DNA of 64,000 bases from Sciurus carolinensis (lineage: Eukaryota; Chordata; Mammalia; Rodentia; Sciuridae). Below the pieces are notes generated by a model. That model saw only the letters and a list, made by a program, of their open reading frames with translations, was not told the DNA's origin and did not search any database. Where the stretch lies: assembly GCF_902686445.1 (NCBI RefSeq), contig NC_062222.1, forward strand, positions 45,985,292 through 46,049,291, given 5' to 3'. The position numbers and the translations under genes were made by a program. Below, piece after piece: positions 12,255-23,793 of the stretch. Each line of letters begins with the position of its first letter. Positions within the stretch are counted from its first letter, which is position 1.

Positions 12255-13559
12255 TGGGACTTCACATCTTGGCTCTCACCCTAAAGCATGGTTGCTAGGA
12301 CTACACCATGCCTAAAAGTGGGCAAAAGCTGTACTACTAAGGTCATGTATAAAAATACTTCCCTGAGGACTTTCAGGGTATCAAAAGATAAAAATGATAG
12401 AAGGTTGTGGTTATTCAATTTGGTGATTTTTAATATCACATAATTTAACCTAATCTAAGTTGAGCAACAGATGTGGGAATACAAAATGTCAAGAAATGAA
12501 AATTACATAAATGAAATGTTAGAGTCTTCTCTATGCTACCTGAAATTCATGAGTATCAAAATTTGTTTTTTAAATGTGTGATTAGTATACCATGAAACAG
12601 GCTCCATCAGCACTAAAAATGGCCAATCTAGTTTTCTCCAGGGAAACGCTTTAATTGCCCCAGGATGACACACTACTCCCATTTCTTCTGCCTGTTTACA
12701 ACACATGGACTTTCAAAGGCAAGTAAACTTGCCTGCTGGAAATATGGAAGTGGCCCATTTGTAAGAGATGGTGCCTCCATAATGTTAAAATGGGGAGTCC
12801 TTTGAATTTTAAAAAGATTCTGTTCAGTAAAAACTTCCCTCATTTTGGATTAAACAATGAGAAGCATACTTAGAAAAGGCCATTCATCTCACAGTACAAC
12901 TTAACTGATCGCATGGTCCACCAAACAGGAATACATTTGAACAGAGAGAAGATGAACCTTAGGGTTGGAGAAAGGACCAATTTCTTTCTGGTTACATGAA
13001 GGTGTTTATTATGATCTGATTTTTTAAAAAATAAAGTGAAAAAACAGTATTCTTTTTTACTTTCTCAGGAGCTACTGCTGATGTTTAACAAATATTCTCA
13101 ACAGGGAAAAATCTATTTTCTAGGTTTCTTTTTCTATTCATGCATAACATCCCCTTGTTTTTGTTTTATAAAACTGGGACAAGTACACAGATTTTATGAC
13201 AAATGATCACCCAAAATCATGCTTCTATGAATCTAAAATGGAAATAGTATCTGAAAGTAGGAATTAAAGACAAATATTAGAGGAAAAATGTCTTAATACA
13301 CTTCCATACTCTGCCTCATGAATAATATTTGAATATTTATTGTAACAAAAAATGATTTTATTCTTGATATATTTAGTTCACTTGGTAATAATTTTTTGTT
13401 TTTGTTTTTGTGGAGAGGAATTCATAGCTAAGGAGTAGTTAAAAAATCCAATCAACACTGGTTGACTGTCTTTGGCTTAACAAGTCAGTAGGCACATGAC
13501 AGGAGGAAACAATTATTGAGGAACTTTCCCAATGGAACTTATTTTGCAAGAGAGAATGT

Positions 13560-13656
13560 TTTGTTTTTGTTTTGTTTTTTCCAGTGCTGGGGATCGAACC
13601 CAGGGCCTCACCCATGTTAGGCAAGTGCTCTACCACTGAGCTACATCTCCAGCCCA
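13560..13656 (-). mobile_element. ID SINE
   Basis: (GTTTT)n tail, then 'ccagtgctggggatcgaacccagggcctcacccatgttaggcaagtgctctaccactgagctacatctccagccc', nearly consensus. Confidence 0.95.
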
Positions 13657-14439
13657 ACAAGGGTTTCTTTCTTTCTTTCTTTCTAATATCCAAAGACTCT
13701 AGAAGTATTTAATATGACTAATCTAATTTACTAGACTATGAAACAATAATTACAAAAGAAATAGTTGTTAATAGAACCATCACAGAAACTGTTTCATCGA
13801 CTTTTGTCATTGAATTATCACCTGAAAGCAAGTCAGAGCTATGTTTCAATCATGTATTATGAAGAGGAAAAAGTGAAAAATAAAGAGTTTTTTTCAATTT
13901 TAGTCTTTCCTTTCTAAAATAAAAAATAAAGAAGTATACACATATACTCCCTGAGCATCTTCATATTTTCCTTGTGCTGGTGTGAACTATTGATTTTCAG
14001 AACTTGTATTACAGCAAGACACCCCACTTCTCTGAACCTTGTTGTTTGTGGCAGAGTTGAGTGCCTGAGGCTTCCAGCACAGGCTGGTAATGAGGTGAAT
14101 GCCTCAGGCTTTTCCAGCTTAGGTGCCAACCAGCACCTTGGAAGTAGTTCATTTCATAATTCTGAGTACTCTCCATTTTCCCATACCTTGGACAGTAAAA
14201 TGTTTTGGCGATTTTAATTTTTTTAAACACTGCATGTGCTGTTAGTGTGACTAAATTCCCAAAGTCCTGAATTAAAAATAGAAAACAGGTTGTGGTATAT
14301 GGATCATAAAAATGTGTCTATAAAGACTTTTCAGTCCTGCAGAAATGTGGTTATGACCACTGTCCTACAAAATGAGCTCAATAGTCTAAAAGGAAATTGT
14401 TCTCTGCAAATTCATGATTAAATCACTTGCATATTATTT

Positions 14440-14639
14440 ATTTGCTGCAGTACTAGGGATCAATCCCATGGGGTGTCTCACCACTGAACGACACCCTAAG
14501 TTGTTTTACTTATTTTTTTTTTTTTAATTTTGGGACAAGGTGTCTCTAAGTTGCACAAGCTGGCCTCAAACTTGTGATCCTCTTGCCTTAGCCTCCAGAG
14601 TAGCTGGAATTATAGGTGTGTACCACTGTGCCTGGCTGT
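14440..14639 (-). mobile_element. Composite B1-like/ID SINE
   Basis: 'gcagtactagggatcaatccc ... gacaaggtgtctctaagttgcacaagctggcctcaaacttgtgatcctc ... gtaccactgtgcctggct' in reverse orientation. Confidence 0.92.
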
Positions 14640-14994
14640 TGTTTAATTTTTAATTGAAAATGCTGAACTGAAATCTTTGGACTATCTGCCACAGCATCCA
14701 GCCATGGCCACCTTCCTACTAGGGGCCCAACATTTCCAGTTCTCACACAGGTCACACTGCAATGTCATCTTACCTGACACCCCTGATTGGATCTGTGTCC
14801 CCATAGTGCTGCCATAGAGCAATTTTGAAAAGTGCAAATCTTGCCAATCCTCTCCTTAAAATCCTTGAATCTGCACGCTCTTGTCCAAAATCTTTAATGT
14901 GGCCTGCATACCTGTCCCTGCCTTCCTCCTCACCTTCATCTCCCACCACTTTTCCAGTTGTTCTGCTGTTCAGTCAAGTCTCTTGATTTGCCTT

Positions 14995-15150
14995 CCATTC
15001 AAATCAAGGCTCTGTCATTTACTCTGTGTGTGACCTTGAATAATTAATCACTCTCTGCCTCATTTTTTCAACTGTTCTCAAAAAACACATCTAAAGTGCT
15101 TAAAATAGTGCTGGCCACTTAGCCAATGCCCAGTATATGTTGCATATTAT
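14995..15150 (+). mobile_element. MIR SINE remnant
   Basis: 'ggctctgtcatttactctgtgtgtgaccttgaataattaatcactctctgcctcattttttcaactg ... agtgctggccacttagccaatgcccagtatatg' is a well-preserved MIR. Confidence 0.85.
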
Positions 15151-16929
15151 ATGTACAAGGCTTCTTTTAAACTTTTGAGGCCTTCCTCCATATTCTAGTT
15201 TGTTTTGCATATCCCAGTCACTCCCCTCACACCAATTTGCTCTCCTGCAATATCACATCCTGGTAAAAAAATGTTTTCTGTCCCCTCTGCCTCCTGCCAT
15301 CTCCATCTCCTGTCCCCTCTCCCAATTAATTCAGGCTCAGTCAATCAGTGGACATGTATGACAAGAGAGAATAATTACCGAGAGACTTTCAAAAAGAAAG
15401 CTTGTTTCACAAGAGAGAAATATTTTTAAATTTTAATATCTAACAGCTTTAACAGTATTAAAGTTGGCAAATGTAACTTGCTAGAACATAAAATAGTAAC
15501 TATAAAGGAACCGGTTCATAGTTATTACACTTTCCAAAACACTATCTTCACAACTTCAGATTCTCCTTCCTCAAGTTATTCTAATTTCTCCTAAATCATT
15601 GAGTTTACCAAAGAACTTATACATGTAATAATAAAATAATGCCAAGGAAATCATTAAGAAAGAGGAAGACAAAGTGTCTCCATTGAGAACCAGGCAGTGG
15701 AGATTGGGGGCCACCTGGGTGGGGATGGGTTCAAATGCTCTTTACCCCAACCAAATATTTAAAAGCTGCAAGAAGGGTCAATAATAATTGGGACTGAGTG
15801 AAATTGGAACAATGTCCAGGGACCAGTAATAGGCTATGCTATTCACCTAGTATCCAACCTAGGAGGGGCTCAGTTGGGTTAGCTGGGCCAGGATGATGTT
15901 CCCAAAATGTTGTATTCAGTTTGGGTGTCCCAAGAGTCTGATTTTTACCCTTCAGTTGGAGTGGTGCTTGGTACCCCAGAAATGCATACAAAATAAATTA
16001 TGCAAAGATGCTCATATCATCAAGACTTTGTACAAGCTGAATGAACTTGTACAAATGGAATGAGTTTTGAGATCTCTGGCTATGCTATGCATGCTTTATC
16101 AATTTTTACATTCTTTGGAACATTTTTAAAAACCTAGCAGATTAGAGAAAACAACACATTGGATTTGTAATATTCATTGAAATACTTAGAAAACCTGGTC
16201 TCAATATCCATGTTTAAATGATCTAGAAAAAAATCTCGCTTGGTAAAATGGAGGATTTGATTTTGACATGAGGAAAAATGTCACTCAAATTTGGTAAATA
16301 GTATTTGTGTTTTAATTTTGTTAATTTCTAAAAATATATAAGAAATAATTTCCAAAAAGATTTATAAGCCTTCAGGTGTTTGTATTTTGAAATTGGAAAT
16401 AAATTTAAATTTATGAAATTAAATAAATGAAATTATAACTGGTAGTGATCAGAAGAATTTGATTCTAAGTATTTATAAATGCTATGTGCAAGAGAATTTG
16501 ATTAAGTTTCTAAGTGCTGCTTAAATGCTCAGAAGAATGTAGTTTGAGCAATTTGTACATAAACTCACCATTAATCAAAAACTAGGAAACAATGTGGGAA
16601 AACCACTGTTTCCTTCCCATCCTCCCCACAGGCCAGCACCTCACTCAGTGTCATCTCCTTTTAAGTGCTTCTGGTTTTAGTTCTCTATCCTAACTTTATT
16701 TATTTTTGTTTGTTTAAACAATATGTATTAACTCATTCACTAGAGGGTGATTTAGTGCACTTATGTTGCTTTCTTTTCCATTCTCCTTTTAAAATGTAAT
16801 TTTAAAAAAGTAAAAGAAAATGATTTTTAGCTTTTCTATAGGTTACAAATGTACCTCTAGATAATACGCTCATGCCACCACTCTTGCTTCATTGAGTTTT
16901 CGTTTTTTACTACTTTCCTAACTGTTAAG

Positions 16930-17100
16930 TGAGGACAGCCCTGGAGTGCTGGCGACTGCATAATAATTAGCTCTCAGAGGACAAAACAGCATTTGCCCAT
17001 TTCCCCTTGATGCTCCCACTGTTTCCAGTGTTGAGTTACCAGCATAGCATCATAGACAACATGACGTCACCAATCTGATAAGAGCGCCTGTTCCTGCCAC
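16930..17100. promoter_or_regulatory. Candidate intronic cis-regulatory block
   Basis: Repeat-free sequence of high complexity. It has a perfect full CRE palindrome TGACGTCA (17062-17069), CCAAT immediately after (17070-17074) and a GATAAG motif (17077-17082). Upstream lie AT-rich homeodomain/POU-like words (tgcataataattag, 16958-16971). Function is inferred from motif clustering alone. Confidence 0.4.
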
Positions 17101-17464
17101 CACTGAGTTACTACCCTACACTTTCTTCCACCTTTTCTTCCTCTTCCATCTCCTCTCTCTGGTCAGGTATTTTTTTCTTATTACAATGATAAGATAGGTT
17201 ATAGTTACAATGTTTTCTGCCACCATAACAACATTTTTACATGTTATTCATTGGTTGATTATAAAAGTTGAAAACCAATAAATAATACTTATGAAATATG
17301 CATACTGTTGGCTAAGAAGTGTATTCAGTGATATTCCTTCTCTGTGCTTCAATTTCACAGCTCCTGTACCACTTAAATAACATATTCCTAACATCAAGGT
17401 CAAATGGATTCCTTTTTCTTTTTCTTTTCGTTCATCCTTTCTTTTATTTATTTACTTATTTTGG

Positions 17465-17755
17465 GTTTTTTTTTTTTTTTTTGGCAGTCCTGGGGATTGA
17501 ACCCAGCACTCTACCAACTGAGCTATATATCCCCAGCCCCTCTTTTCTTTTTTTAATATTAGGGATTAAACCCAGGGACTTTTTAACTGCTGAGCCTCAT
17601 CCCCAGCCCTTTCTATTTTTTATTTTGAGACAAGGTCTCACTAAGTTGCTGAGAGCCTCCCTAAGTTGCTGAGGCTAGTCTTGAGCTCAAGATCCTCCTG
17701 CCTCAGCCTCCCTAGTTGCTGGGATTATAGGTTATGTGCCACCACCACAGGGCTC
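17465..17755 (-). mobile_element. ID SINE abutting a composite SINE
   Basis: After a T run, two reversed ID cores follow each other ('ctggggattgaacccagcac', then 'agggattaaacccaggg'). The second continues into the B1-like part ('gagacaaggtctcactaag ... gctgggattatagg'). One ID probably inserted into the tail of the other SINE. Confidence 0.9.
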
Positions 17756-18149
17756 CTTTTTCTGATTACTCTATTAGTGGCATACATTTATTCTACTTTC
17801 TTCATATTTTTTGGATTATAATTTTCACATATGGTCTTTTAAATTTTCTATTTTTATACTTGACCAAAGTGAGGGGCCTTCACCAACTCTGCAAGTATTT
17901 CCACACTGTCTACTGCAGAGACTTTCCCTGGCTCTGGAGATTGCCAGCCTCAGCCCCAGCCGTCCCGCTCTCATGGCACCAGGAGCACATCCTTTCATGA
18001 CTCTCTCAGTGGGATGCAGTTTTCTGGATCCCCTGTCTCACATTTTCCTCTTTTTAAAAATGTACCCATATCCCCTCACTCTCTTTCTCTATCCCCTGGA
18101 ACCCTCAACCCCACTTTAATAACCTTCTAGAAGCATTATTTAGAAAGCA

Positions 18150-18510
18150 TTTTCTGGACTGCATGTCTGAAAATGTCATTACTGTAATTTCATACTTGGT
18201 GTAGCTTCACTATATGTACAACCAGATGCTGTAAATATTTTTTTGCTTCAGAATTTTGGAAGCATTGCTCCATTCTGTTCTTGCCTTCAGGGCTGCTGTG
18301 TCACAGTGTGATGCCATGCTAACTTTGGTGTCTTTTTGTTTTCTGAAATTTCCGGAGGATGCATCCGGAGGGAGGTATGGTCTGCTTTTGCTTTGTTTCT
18401 TCATGCTGGAGATGGAACTCAGGACTTCCCACATGCTAAGCATGAAGTACTGGGTATTAAGCAGACCATTCAGAATTCTTGTATCTTTTGCTATGTCTTT
18501 GACATAACTT
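18150..18510 (+). mobile_element. Old L1M LINE fragment
   Basis: 'ctgaaaatgtcattactgtaatttcatacttgg ... cagaattttggaagcattgctccattctgttcttgcc ... ctttggtgtctttttgttttctg' follows the 3'UTR order of old L1M elements. A short ID-like insert seems to lie at 18400-18460. Orientation is uncertain. Confidence 0.55.
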
Positions 18511-19441
18511 GCCCATTCTTTTTGAGGAACTCTTATTATAAGTCAGGTGCTACACTTTCCATGTTTGGCTTCTACTTCATATTTACCAGCTGCATATGTA
18601 TTTGCTTTATTTTTGGAAAATTCCCCCAATTTACTTCTAATAATCCTATTAATTTCTTTGACAGTCAAAATGTAAACTTTTAGAGTTCTTTTGTATTCTC
18701 CATTTGTCCTTCCCAAGACATTATGTGTTAGTAGGTATAAGAGCTTCTTTTATCTCTGAATATATTTCATGAATTTATTTTATGTCTCCTCAGCCTACTT
18801 CCTATAGAGTCACTTTTTAAATTTGCATTTTTGTTCACATGGGATTTTAGCCTTTCATTTTTCTACATTTTTTTCAAATATTTTGCCACCCTGACTATCC
18901 ATTCATACTTAAGAAAAAGAAGTAAGTTGTTTATTCTTGACAGCTGGTACACAGTCTCCCTACTATTGAGGAGGGAGATGTGTTTTGCAGACAGGCTTCT
19001 TCACTGAACAGGTCTGATGGGAGCTTCAGTTCCCCCATCTTGCCAATGGGAGTCCTGATGAAATGAAAATTTTTAACTCTCCTCCACTGTTTTAGTTTAT
19101 TTCTTTAGTAAATAAGCCCTCTGTATTCTTGCCTGAGGTCACTACAAGATTTCTGAGAGTTCTGTGTAGAGAAAGGACTGGTCGTTAGATGGAGAAAGTG
19201 GAGGGACACAAGTCCTGCTTTTAGAAATCATTTGAATTGTCCTGTTTTCAGGTTGGCTTCTCACTACTGTCCTGAACTCTTCATGCTGACACTGAGCCCA
19301 GATCCTGTTTAGGGACAGGGAGGTCCCTTTATTATTACCCAGCTGCAGGTTTTCTATCATTATTCCTCCTTCTGCTTTTGTTTCACAAAATTCTATAATA
19401 AATGCAATCCCACCCATTTACTTTCATTATTATCATTATTA

Positions 19442-19525
19442 TTTTTTGGTGGTGCTGGGAATTGAACCCAGAACCTTCTGTACCCAAGGCAAGCACTCTA
19501 CTAACTAAGCTATATCTCCAGTCCT
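19442..19525 (-). mobile_element. ID SINE
   Basis: 'ggtggtgctgggaattgaacccagaaccttctg ... ggcaagcactctactaactaagctatatctccagtcc' preceded by an ATT-rich tail. Confidence 0.93.
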
Positions 19526-19776
19526 ACTTTTGTTATTCTTATGGGCTTATTTATTTTAGTACGTTCATTCCTCTACTTGCTGATATCTCGGAAAGATCAG
19601 TATGTGGTCAGTCTACCATTTTGAACCTGGAGACCACCTGGCTATTTGAATCTCTTGTTCCCTTAAAAGCACTGTGCCTTTAAACTACCACACATCAATC
19701 ATGTACTGGAGAGCAGTAATTAAGCAAATGACTAGTATTTCTGCCAAATTTCTACTTTTTTTCTGAAATGCATTAC

Positions 19777-19925
19777 CCAAGATCTGAAGGTGGTTGGGAA
19801 GGATCAGCTTTTGAGTCCAACAGAAAACGCTTCTGTGTGATACTTGTTTTATTCACACTAACCACAGGATAACCCATCTGTCTGGTCCAGGTGTCCATTA
19901 CTTCTGCCACTGGTTTATCACTTGC
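19777..19925 (-). CDS. ENPEP: ENPEP exon 10 (residues 526-574 and two bases of 575)
   Basis: The 149-base exon starts ASDKPVAEVMDTWTRQMGYP, the conserved end of the M1 catalytic domain (WTxQxGYPV-like), and passes into the small beta domain (ITQKRFLLDS). The acceptor is TTTTAATCGTAG|GCAAG and the donor TTGG|GTAATGC. It ends in phase 2. Relative to the human protein as I recall it, one codon is missing near residue 551. The sequon is NKT at Asn550, where human has NIT at 554. Confidence 0.96.
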
Positions 19926-20065
19926 CTACGATTAAAAAAATAGAGAGAGATTAATTAATTTACAAATAAGGTAAGATAAAAGGATCGAACAGTCAGGTAA
20001 AGAAATGATTAGTAAATCTTTTGTAAGTCAGAAGAAGAAATATTTAGGGATATACTGTTCCTTAC
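19926..20065 (-). other. ENPEP: ENPEP intron 9 (140 bases)
   Basis: Very short phase 0 GT-AG intron, AT-rich, no repeat. Confidence 0.9.
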
Positions 20066-20131
20066 CTCTTCCAGCGCTTCCCAAAAATCTGAAGTTTTTG
20101 CATTCTTGAATTGGAATCTGTCCAAGTAAAT
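20066..20131 (-). CDS. ENPEP: ENPEP exon 9 (residues 504-525)
   Basis: The 66-base exon (22 codons, phase 0) encodes IYLDRFQFKNAKTSDFWEAL plus EE, matching the conserved helix at the end of the catalytic domain. The acceptor is TTACATACAG|ATTT and the donor GAAGAG|GTAAGGAAC. A 140-base intron separates it from exon 10, so the two exons form a compact pair. Confidence 0.96.
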
Positions 20132-20608
20132 CTGTATGTAAAAGATACAAGTACTTTGGAAGTCAGTGCTATCTTTTCAAACTTCTATAATGTGATTTGA
20201 AGCCCTACTCACAACTGCTCAATTCTATCTCCATAACACAAAAGCAACCAGAGACAACATTATAAATGAAAGAGCATAGCTATTTTCCAATAAAAGGTAT
20301 ATATGCACACTGATATTTGAATTCTATGTAATTTTCGTATGTCATGAAATATTCTATTTTGATTTTTTTGTAACCATTTTCAAATGTAGAAAGCTTTTTT
20401 ACTTCATAAACTTAAAAAGTTGGGTGGTAGACTGACTGGATTTGATCTGTGGGCAGTAGTTTGCTGACCTCTGCTCTAAGGAAATAAATGTACAGTCTTT
20501 TTAACAATAACAATAATAATAATGATGGATGAAGTGAGGAAATTATTTAAAGAATAAGTCTTTACTCTTCAAATGTTTAAAAAATATGAATCTTTAAAAT
20601 AGAAGGCT

Positions 20609-20687
20609 TGGGCTGGGGAGATAGCTCAGTTGGTAGAGTGCTTGCCTCACAAGCACAAGGCCCTGGGTTCAATCCCCAGCACCACAA

Positions 20688-20718
<31 letters not shown>

Positions 20719-20721
20719 AAT
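20609..20721 (+). mobile_element. ID SINE with (AAAT)n tail and target duplication
   Basis: A near-consensus tRNA-Ala-type ID ('gggctggggagatagctcagttggtagagtgcttgcctcac ... ggttcaatccccagcacc'). The duplicate aaaa(t/c)agaaggct flanks it at 20596-20608 and 20722-20734, showing a recent insertion. Confidence 0.96.
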
Positions 20722-20949
20722 AAAACAGAAGGCTCTCTCCCTTTGGATAATTCTGTTCACAAAACCTTTCTCTGTATATGAACTTTCTGATATAGTATGA
20801 CATAGTCCCAAAGAAAATTCCCAGTCTTCTCCTAATCCCATAACTGCACAGAGCTTGAGGTTCTGCAGGAAACTTTCTGAAGTTTCTTCTGTCCTGCTGT
20901 ATCACTCTTGTTACTTTCCAGCATTGTACCATTTAAAATGTAGAAGTCT

Positions 20950-21196
20950 AAGCCTGACATGGTGGTTGCATGCTTGCAATCCCAGAGACTTGGGAGGTTG
21001 AGGTAGGAGGATAGCAAGTTTGAGGCCAGCCTTACAATTTAGCAAGGTCCTAAGAAACTTAATGAGACCCTGTTTGAAATAAAGAAAAAGAAAGAAAGGA
21101 AGGAATGGTTGGGAATGTGACTCAGTGGTTTAGCACTCTGGGTTCAATCCCTAGTACCCTTCCCCCCACCAAAAAAAAAAAAAAAAAAAAAAAAAA
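20950..21196 (+). mobile_element. Composite B1-like/ID SINE
   Basis: 'taagcctgacatggtggttgcatgcttgcaatcccag ... ggttgggaatgtgactcagtgg' with an expanded middle A/GAAA linker and a 26-base A tail. It faces the next SINE, forming an inverted pair. Confidence 0.92.
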
Positions 21197-21246
21197 CCCT
21201 AAAATGCAAAAATCTTAGATATAGAAACTTCTTTCAAAAAAAAAAT

Positions 21247-21441
21247 ATTTTTTTTTTTTTTTTTAGTTGTTGTTTCAGTACTGGAATTGAACCCAGGGGT
21301 GCTCTACCATGAAACTACATTCTCAGTCCTTTTTATTTTTTATTTTGAAACAGGTCTCTCTAAGTTGCCTAAGCTAGTCTCAAATTTGGGATCCACCTGC
21401 CTCCACCTCCTGAGTCTCTGGGATTATAGGTGTGTGCCTTG
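21247..21441 (-). mobile_element. Composite B1-like/ID SINE
   Basis: T tail, then 'cagtactggaattgaacccaggggtgctctacc ... gaaacaggtctctctaagttgcc ... ctctgggattataggtgtgtgcc' in reverse orientation. Confidence 0.92.
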
Positions 21442-21732
21442 GAATCTCTGACTCCTTAGGTGTTTGTTCTTCATGGTTAACTTTGCACATATCATTTTCT
21501 CTCTAATTGCTATAATTTTCAGTAGGTGCTGTACCTAAGTCACACTATCTTCTAAACTCCTCTTCATTTCAAGCGCAGAGAGATTAAACAAGATTAGTAG
21601 AACTCCAGGAAGCCTGGGAAAGCATGAAAGCCCATTTGGAACACGGCCTCCATTTAAGTTCTTTTGATCAATTCACTTCTCAGCACTACCACCAGAGGGC
21701 AGGCAAAGGAAAGGAGAAGAAATAATCTATCA

Positions 21733-21760
21733 TTTTTTTTTTTTTTTTTTTTTTTTTTTT
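21733..21760. repeat. Poly-T run (28 bases)
   Basis: Homopolymer not attached to a recognisable SINE body. Confidence 0.95.
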
Positions 21761-21979
21761 AGGTATTGATTCCAGAATATTGCATTAATCATTCATTGTA
21801 TCTTTTAAAAAATTGTATACTTGGTATGATAGTAATAATTACCATAACAAAGACTATGTGTCAATGACAATTTATATTGACTATCTTCTTAAAATTACTT
21901 TAGATTTTATTTGTATTCTCACAGGTCTTGAGCTTAGAAACAGGCAATCTTGAATCTAGAAGGGACTTTACATATTACT

Positions 21980-22090
21980 TAATACAATACCCACCTTTTT
22001 GAGATGAAGAAAACTGCTCTGTTTAACTACCTAAGTGCCTACAAAGGTGAAAATATTTGCCCAAGATTATTGTGAAGAGAATTCTGAATC
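21980..22090 (-). mobile_element. MIR-like remnant
   Basis: 'cctttttgagatgaagaaaactgctctg ... atatttgcccaagattattg' is reminiscent of a reversed MIR. It is weak. Confidence 0.4.
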
Positions 22091-23414
22091 CTGGATCAGC
22101 GTGTGTGAATTTCAAAATGGTGGTTTGTTTTTTTTTTTTTAATTGTAATTTATTGCTTCTCGGGAACTAGAGGCTGAGTGAAAATTTATATACACATTAT
22201 GTTAAAAGGTCTTAATTTTTATTTTATATGGAATACTGCTTCTGCATATTCTATATTAAGAAATTTCCTTCTTTACTTCAAATAATCACAATGTAGTCAT
22301 TCCTGTTGAAGTTACACAACAACCTGGGTCACAGTCCCTCATAAGCGGACACTCGTAAACACAAAAGGAAGGAACAGTGTCTCTGTTACTAATATTCCAG
22401 GAAGGAAAAGCGCATGAGCACATTGTCCAGCTCAGCCATTCCTGTCTTACCAGGAATACTACTAATACTAGAAGAAAAAGAAAGGACAATGTTTATTTCT
22501 TTTCCATAACCACATATCATTACTAATGACCCATAACCTATTATTTTTAATAGATAAATTTCAATGATTTATTTATCAAAAATAGGATTTTCCAGTTAAA
22601 GACTTTGCTTTTATTCCCCAAACCATTTAAATATTTTTCTGACTGAGGTTGGATTTGGGGGAGCTTTATGAGTACAAAAGAGAACAGATATCTGTCATCA
22701 CCTAATTCATCACCACCAGGTTAACTAATGGCAACCTCTTCTGGCAGAGTCAGTATTTATAAGGGAAAGAACTAGAATTCCAATCTAACACACTGGGACT
22801 TCTGGACCACATTCATTGTGTGGTGATCACAATCCAAGGAGACTATTGTTCAGGTGCCTGAACTATGTATGTGAAAGAATGTCCCTGTTGGTCTGAGAGC
22901 TTACTGAATGTGGCCTATATTGATCATATGCTATTTTTAGATATTAGCTAGTATTTGATGATTGAAAAAAAGGGTAAATACTTCAGTGGTTTTACAAATT
23001 CATTCCATAGCACTATAATGGTATGAAAAAATTAGTTATCTATTCATGCTAATTTGTTTTTAGTATTACACATAATCACAGGATAGAGGAAGACTTTTAA
23101 CTTGAGAAATATTAGTTTGCGACAACTTTTAAAATTAATGATAATAGACATGAGGTTAAAAGAAATGTGTATGATTGAATTATTATATTAGCTATTTGTT
23201 TTCAAGAACTTTTTTGACACTGGTCTAAATAAGTGAATAAGAAAGATCAGTTCTAAAGTCAGTCTTTAAAGTCAGCTCTGAAGATACCAAGGATGTGTGG
23301 CTTACTAGTAAAAATTTAATTTAGAATGAAAACATTGCAAATGGAATTTTAACTCAATTTTTGAAAATGAAATTTCTTTTTTATTTCTATGTTGAACAAT
23401 ACTATTTATCATAG

Positions 23415-23540
23415 ACTATTCACTCATTCATTCAACAAAAATCTTATGGATCACCTAATATGTGTAACATTTTCTACTGGGCATTGGAGTATATGCAAAG
23501 ATGTAGAAGACAGAGTACCTCCATAGGGTGTTCACAAGAG
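23415..23540. mobile_element. L2 LINE-like remnant
   Basis: 'cactcattcattcaacaaaaatcttatggatcacctaatatgtg ... actgggcattggagtatatg' fits the common L2 3' end. Confidence 0.55.
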
Positions 23541-23567
23541 AGAAGATGTGATGAAATTTGAGTTTGA

Positions 23568-23793
23568 GCTGGGCACATTGGCCCAGGAGGTGCAGGCCTG
23601 TAATCCCAGCAATTCAGGAGGCAAAGTCAGGAGGATGACAAATTTAAAGCCAGCCTCAACAATTTAGTGAGGCCCTAAGCAACTTAGGAAGACCCTGTCT
23701 CATGATAAAAAATAAAAAGTTCCTGGGATGTGGTTCAGTGATTAAATGTCCATCCCCAGGTTCAATCCCTCGTACAAAAAAAAAAAAAAAAAA
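23568..23793 (+). mobile_element. Composite B1-like/ID SINE
   Basis: 'gctgggcacattggccc...gcaggcctgtaatcccagc ... tcctgggatgtggttcagtgattaaatg ... ggttcaatccctcgtac' plus an A tail. Confidence 0.92.

Larger units (their letters stand above)
10518..19776 (-). other. ENPEP: ENPEP intron 10 (9.3 kb)
   Basis: Phase 2 intron. It holds ID elements (12147-12254, 13560-13656, 19442-19525), composite SINEs (14440-14639, 17465-17755), a MIR (14995-15150), an old L1M piece (18150-18510) and a candidate regulatory block (16930-17100). The stretches 10520-12130, 15160-16930 and 18520-19430 hold nothing I can name. Confidence 0.8.

Noticed and set aside
13439..13693. 84-codon minus-strand open frame with a CSSVVEHLPNMGEALGSIP-type peptide
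   Set aside because: The peptide is the translation of an ID SINE (tRNA-derived A/B boxes) and not a protein gene.
20609..20690. tRNA-like sequences with A and B boxes (many sites)
   Set aside because: They are ID SINEs with A-rich tails and degenerate acceptor stems, not functional tRNA genes.
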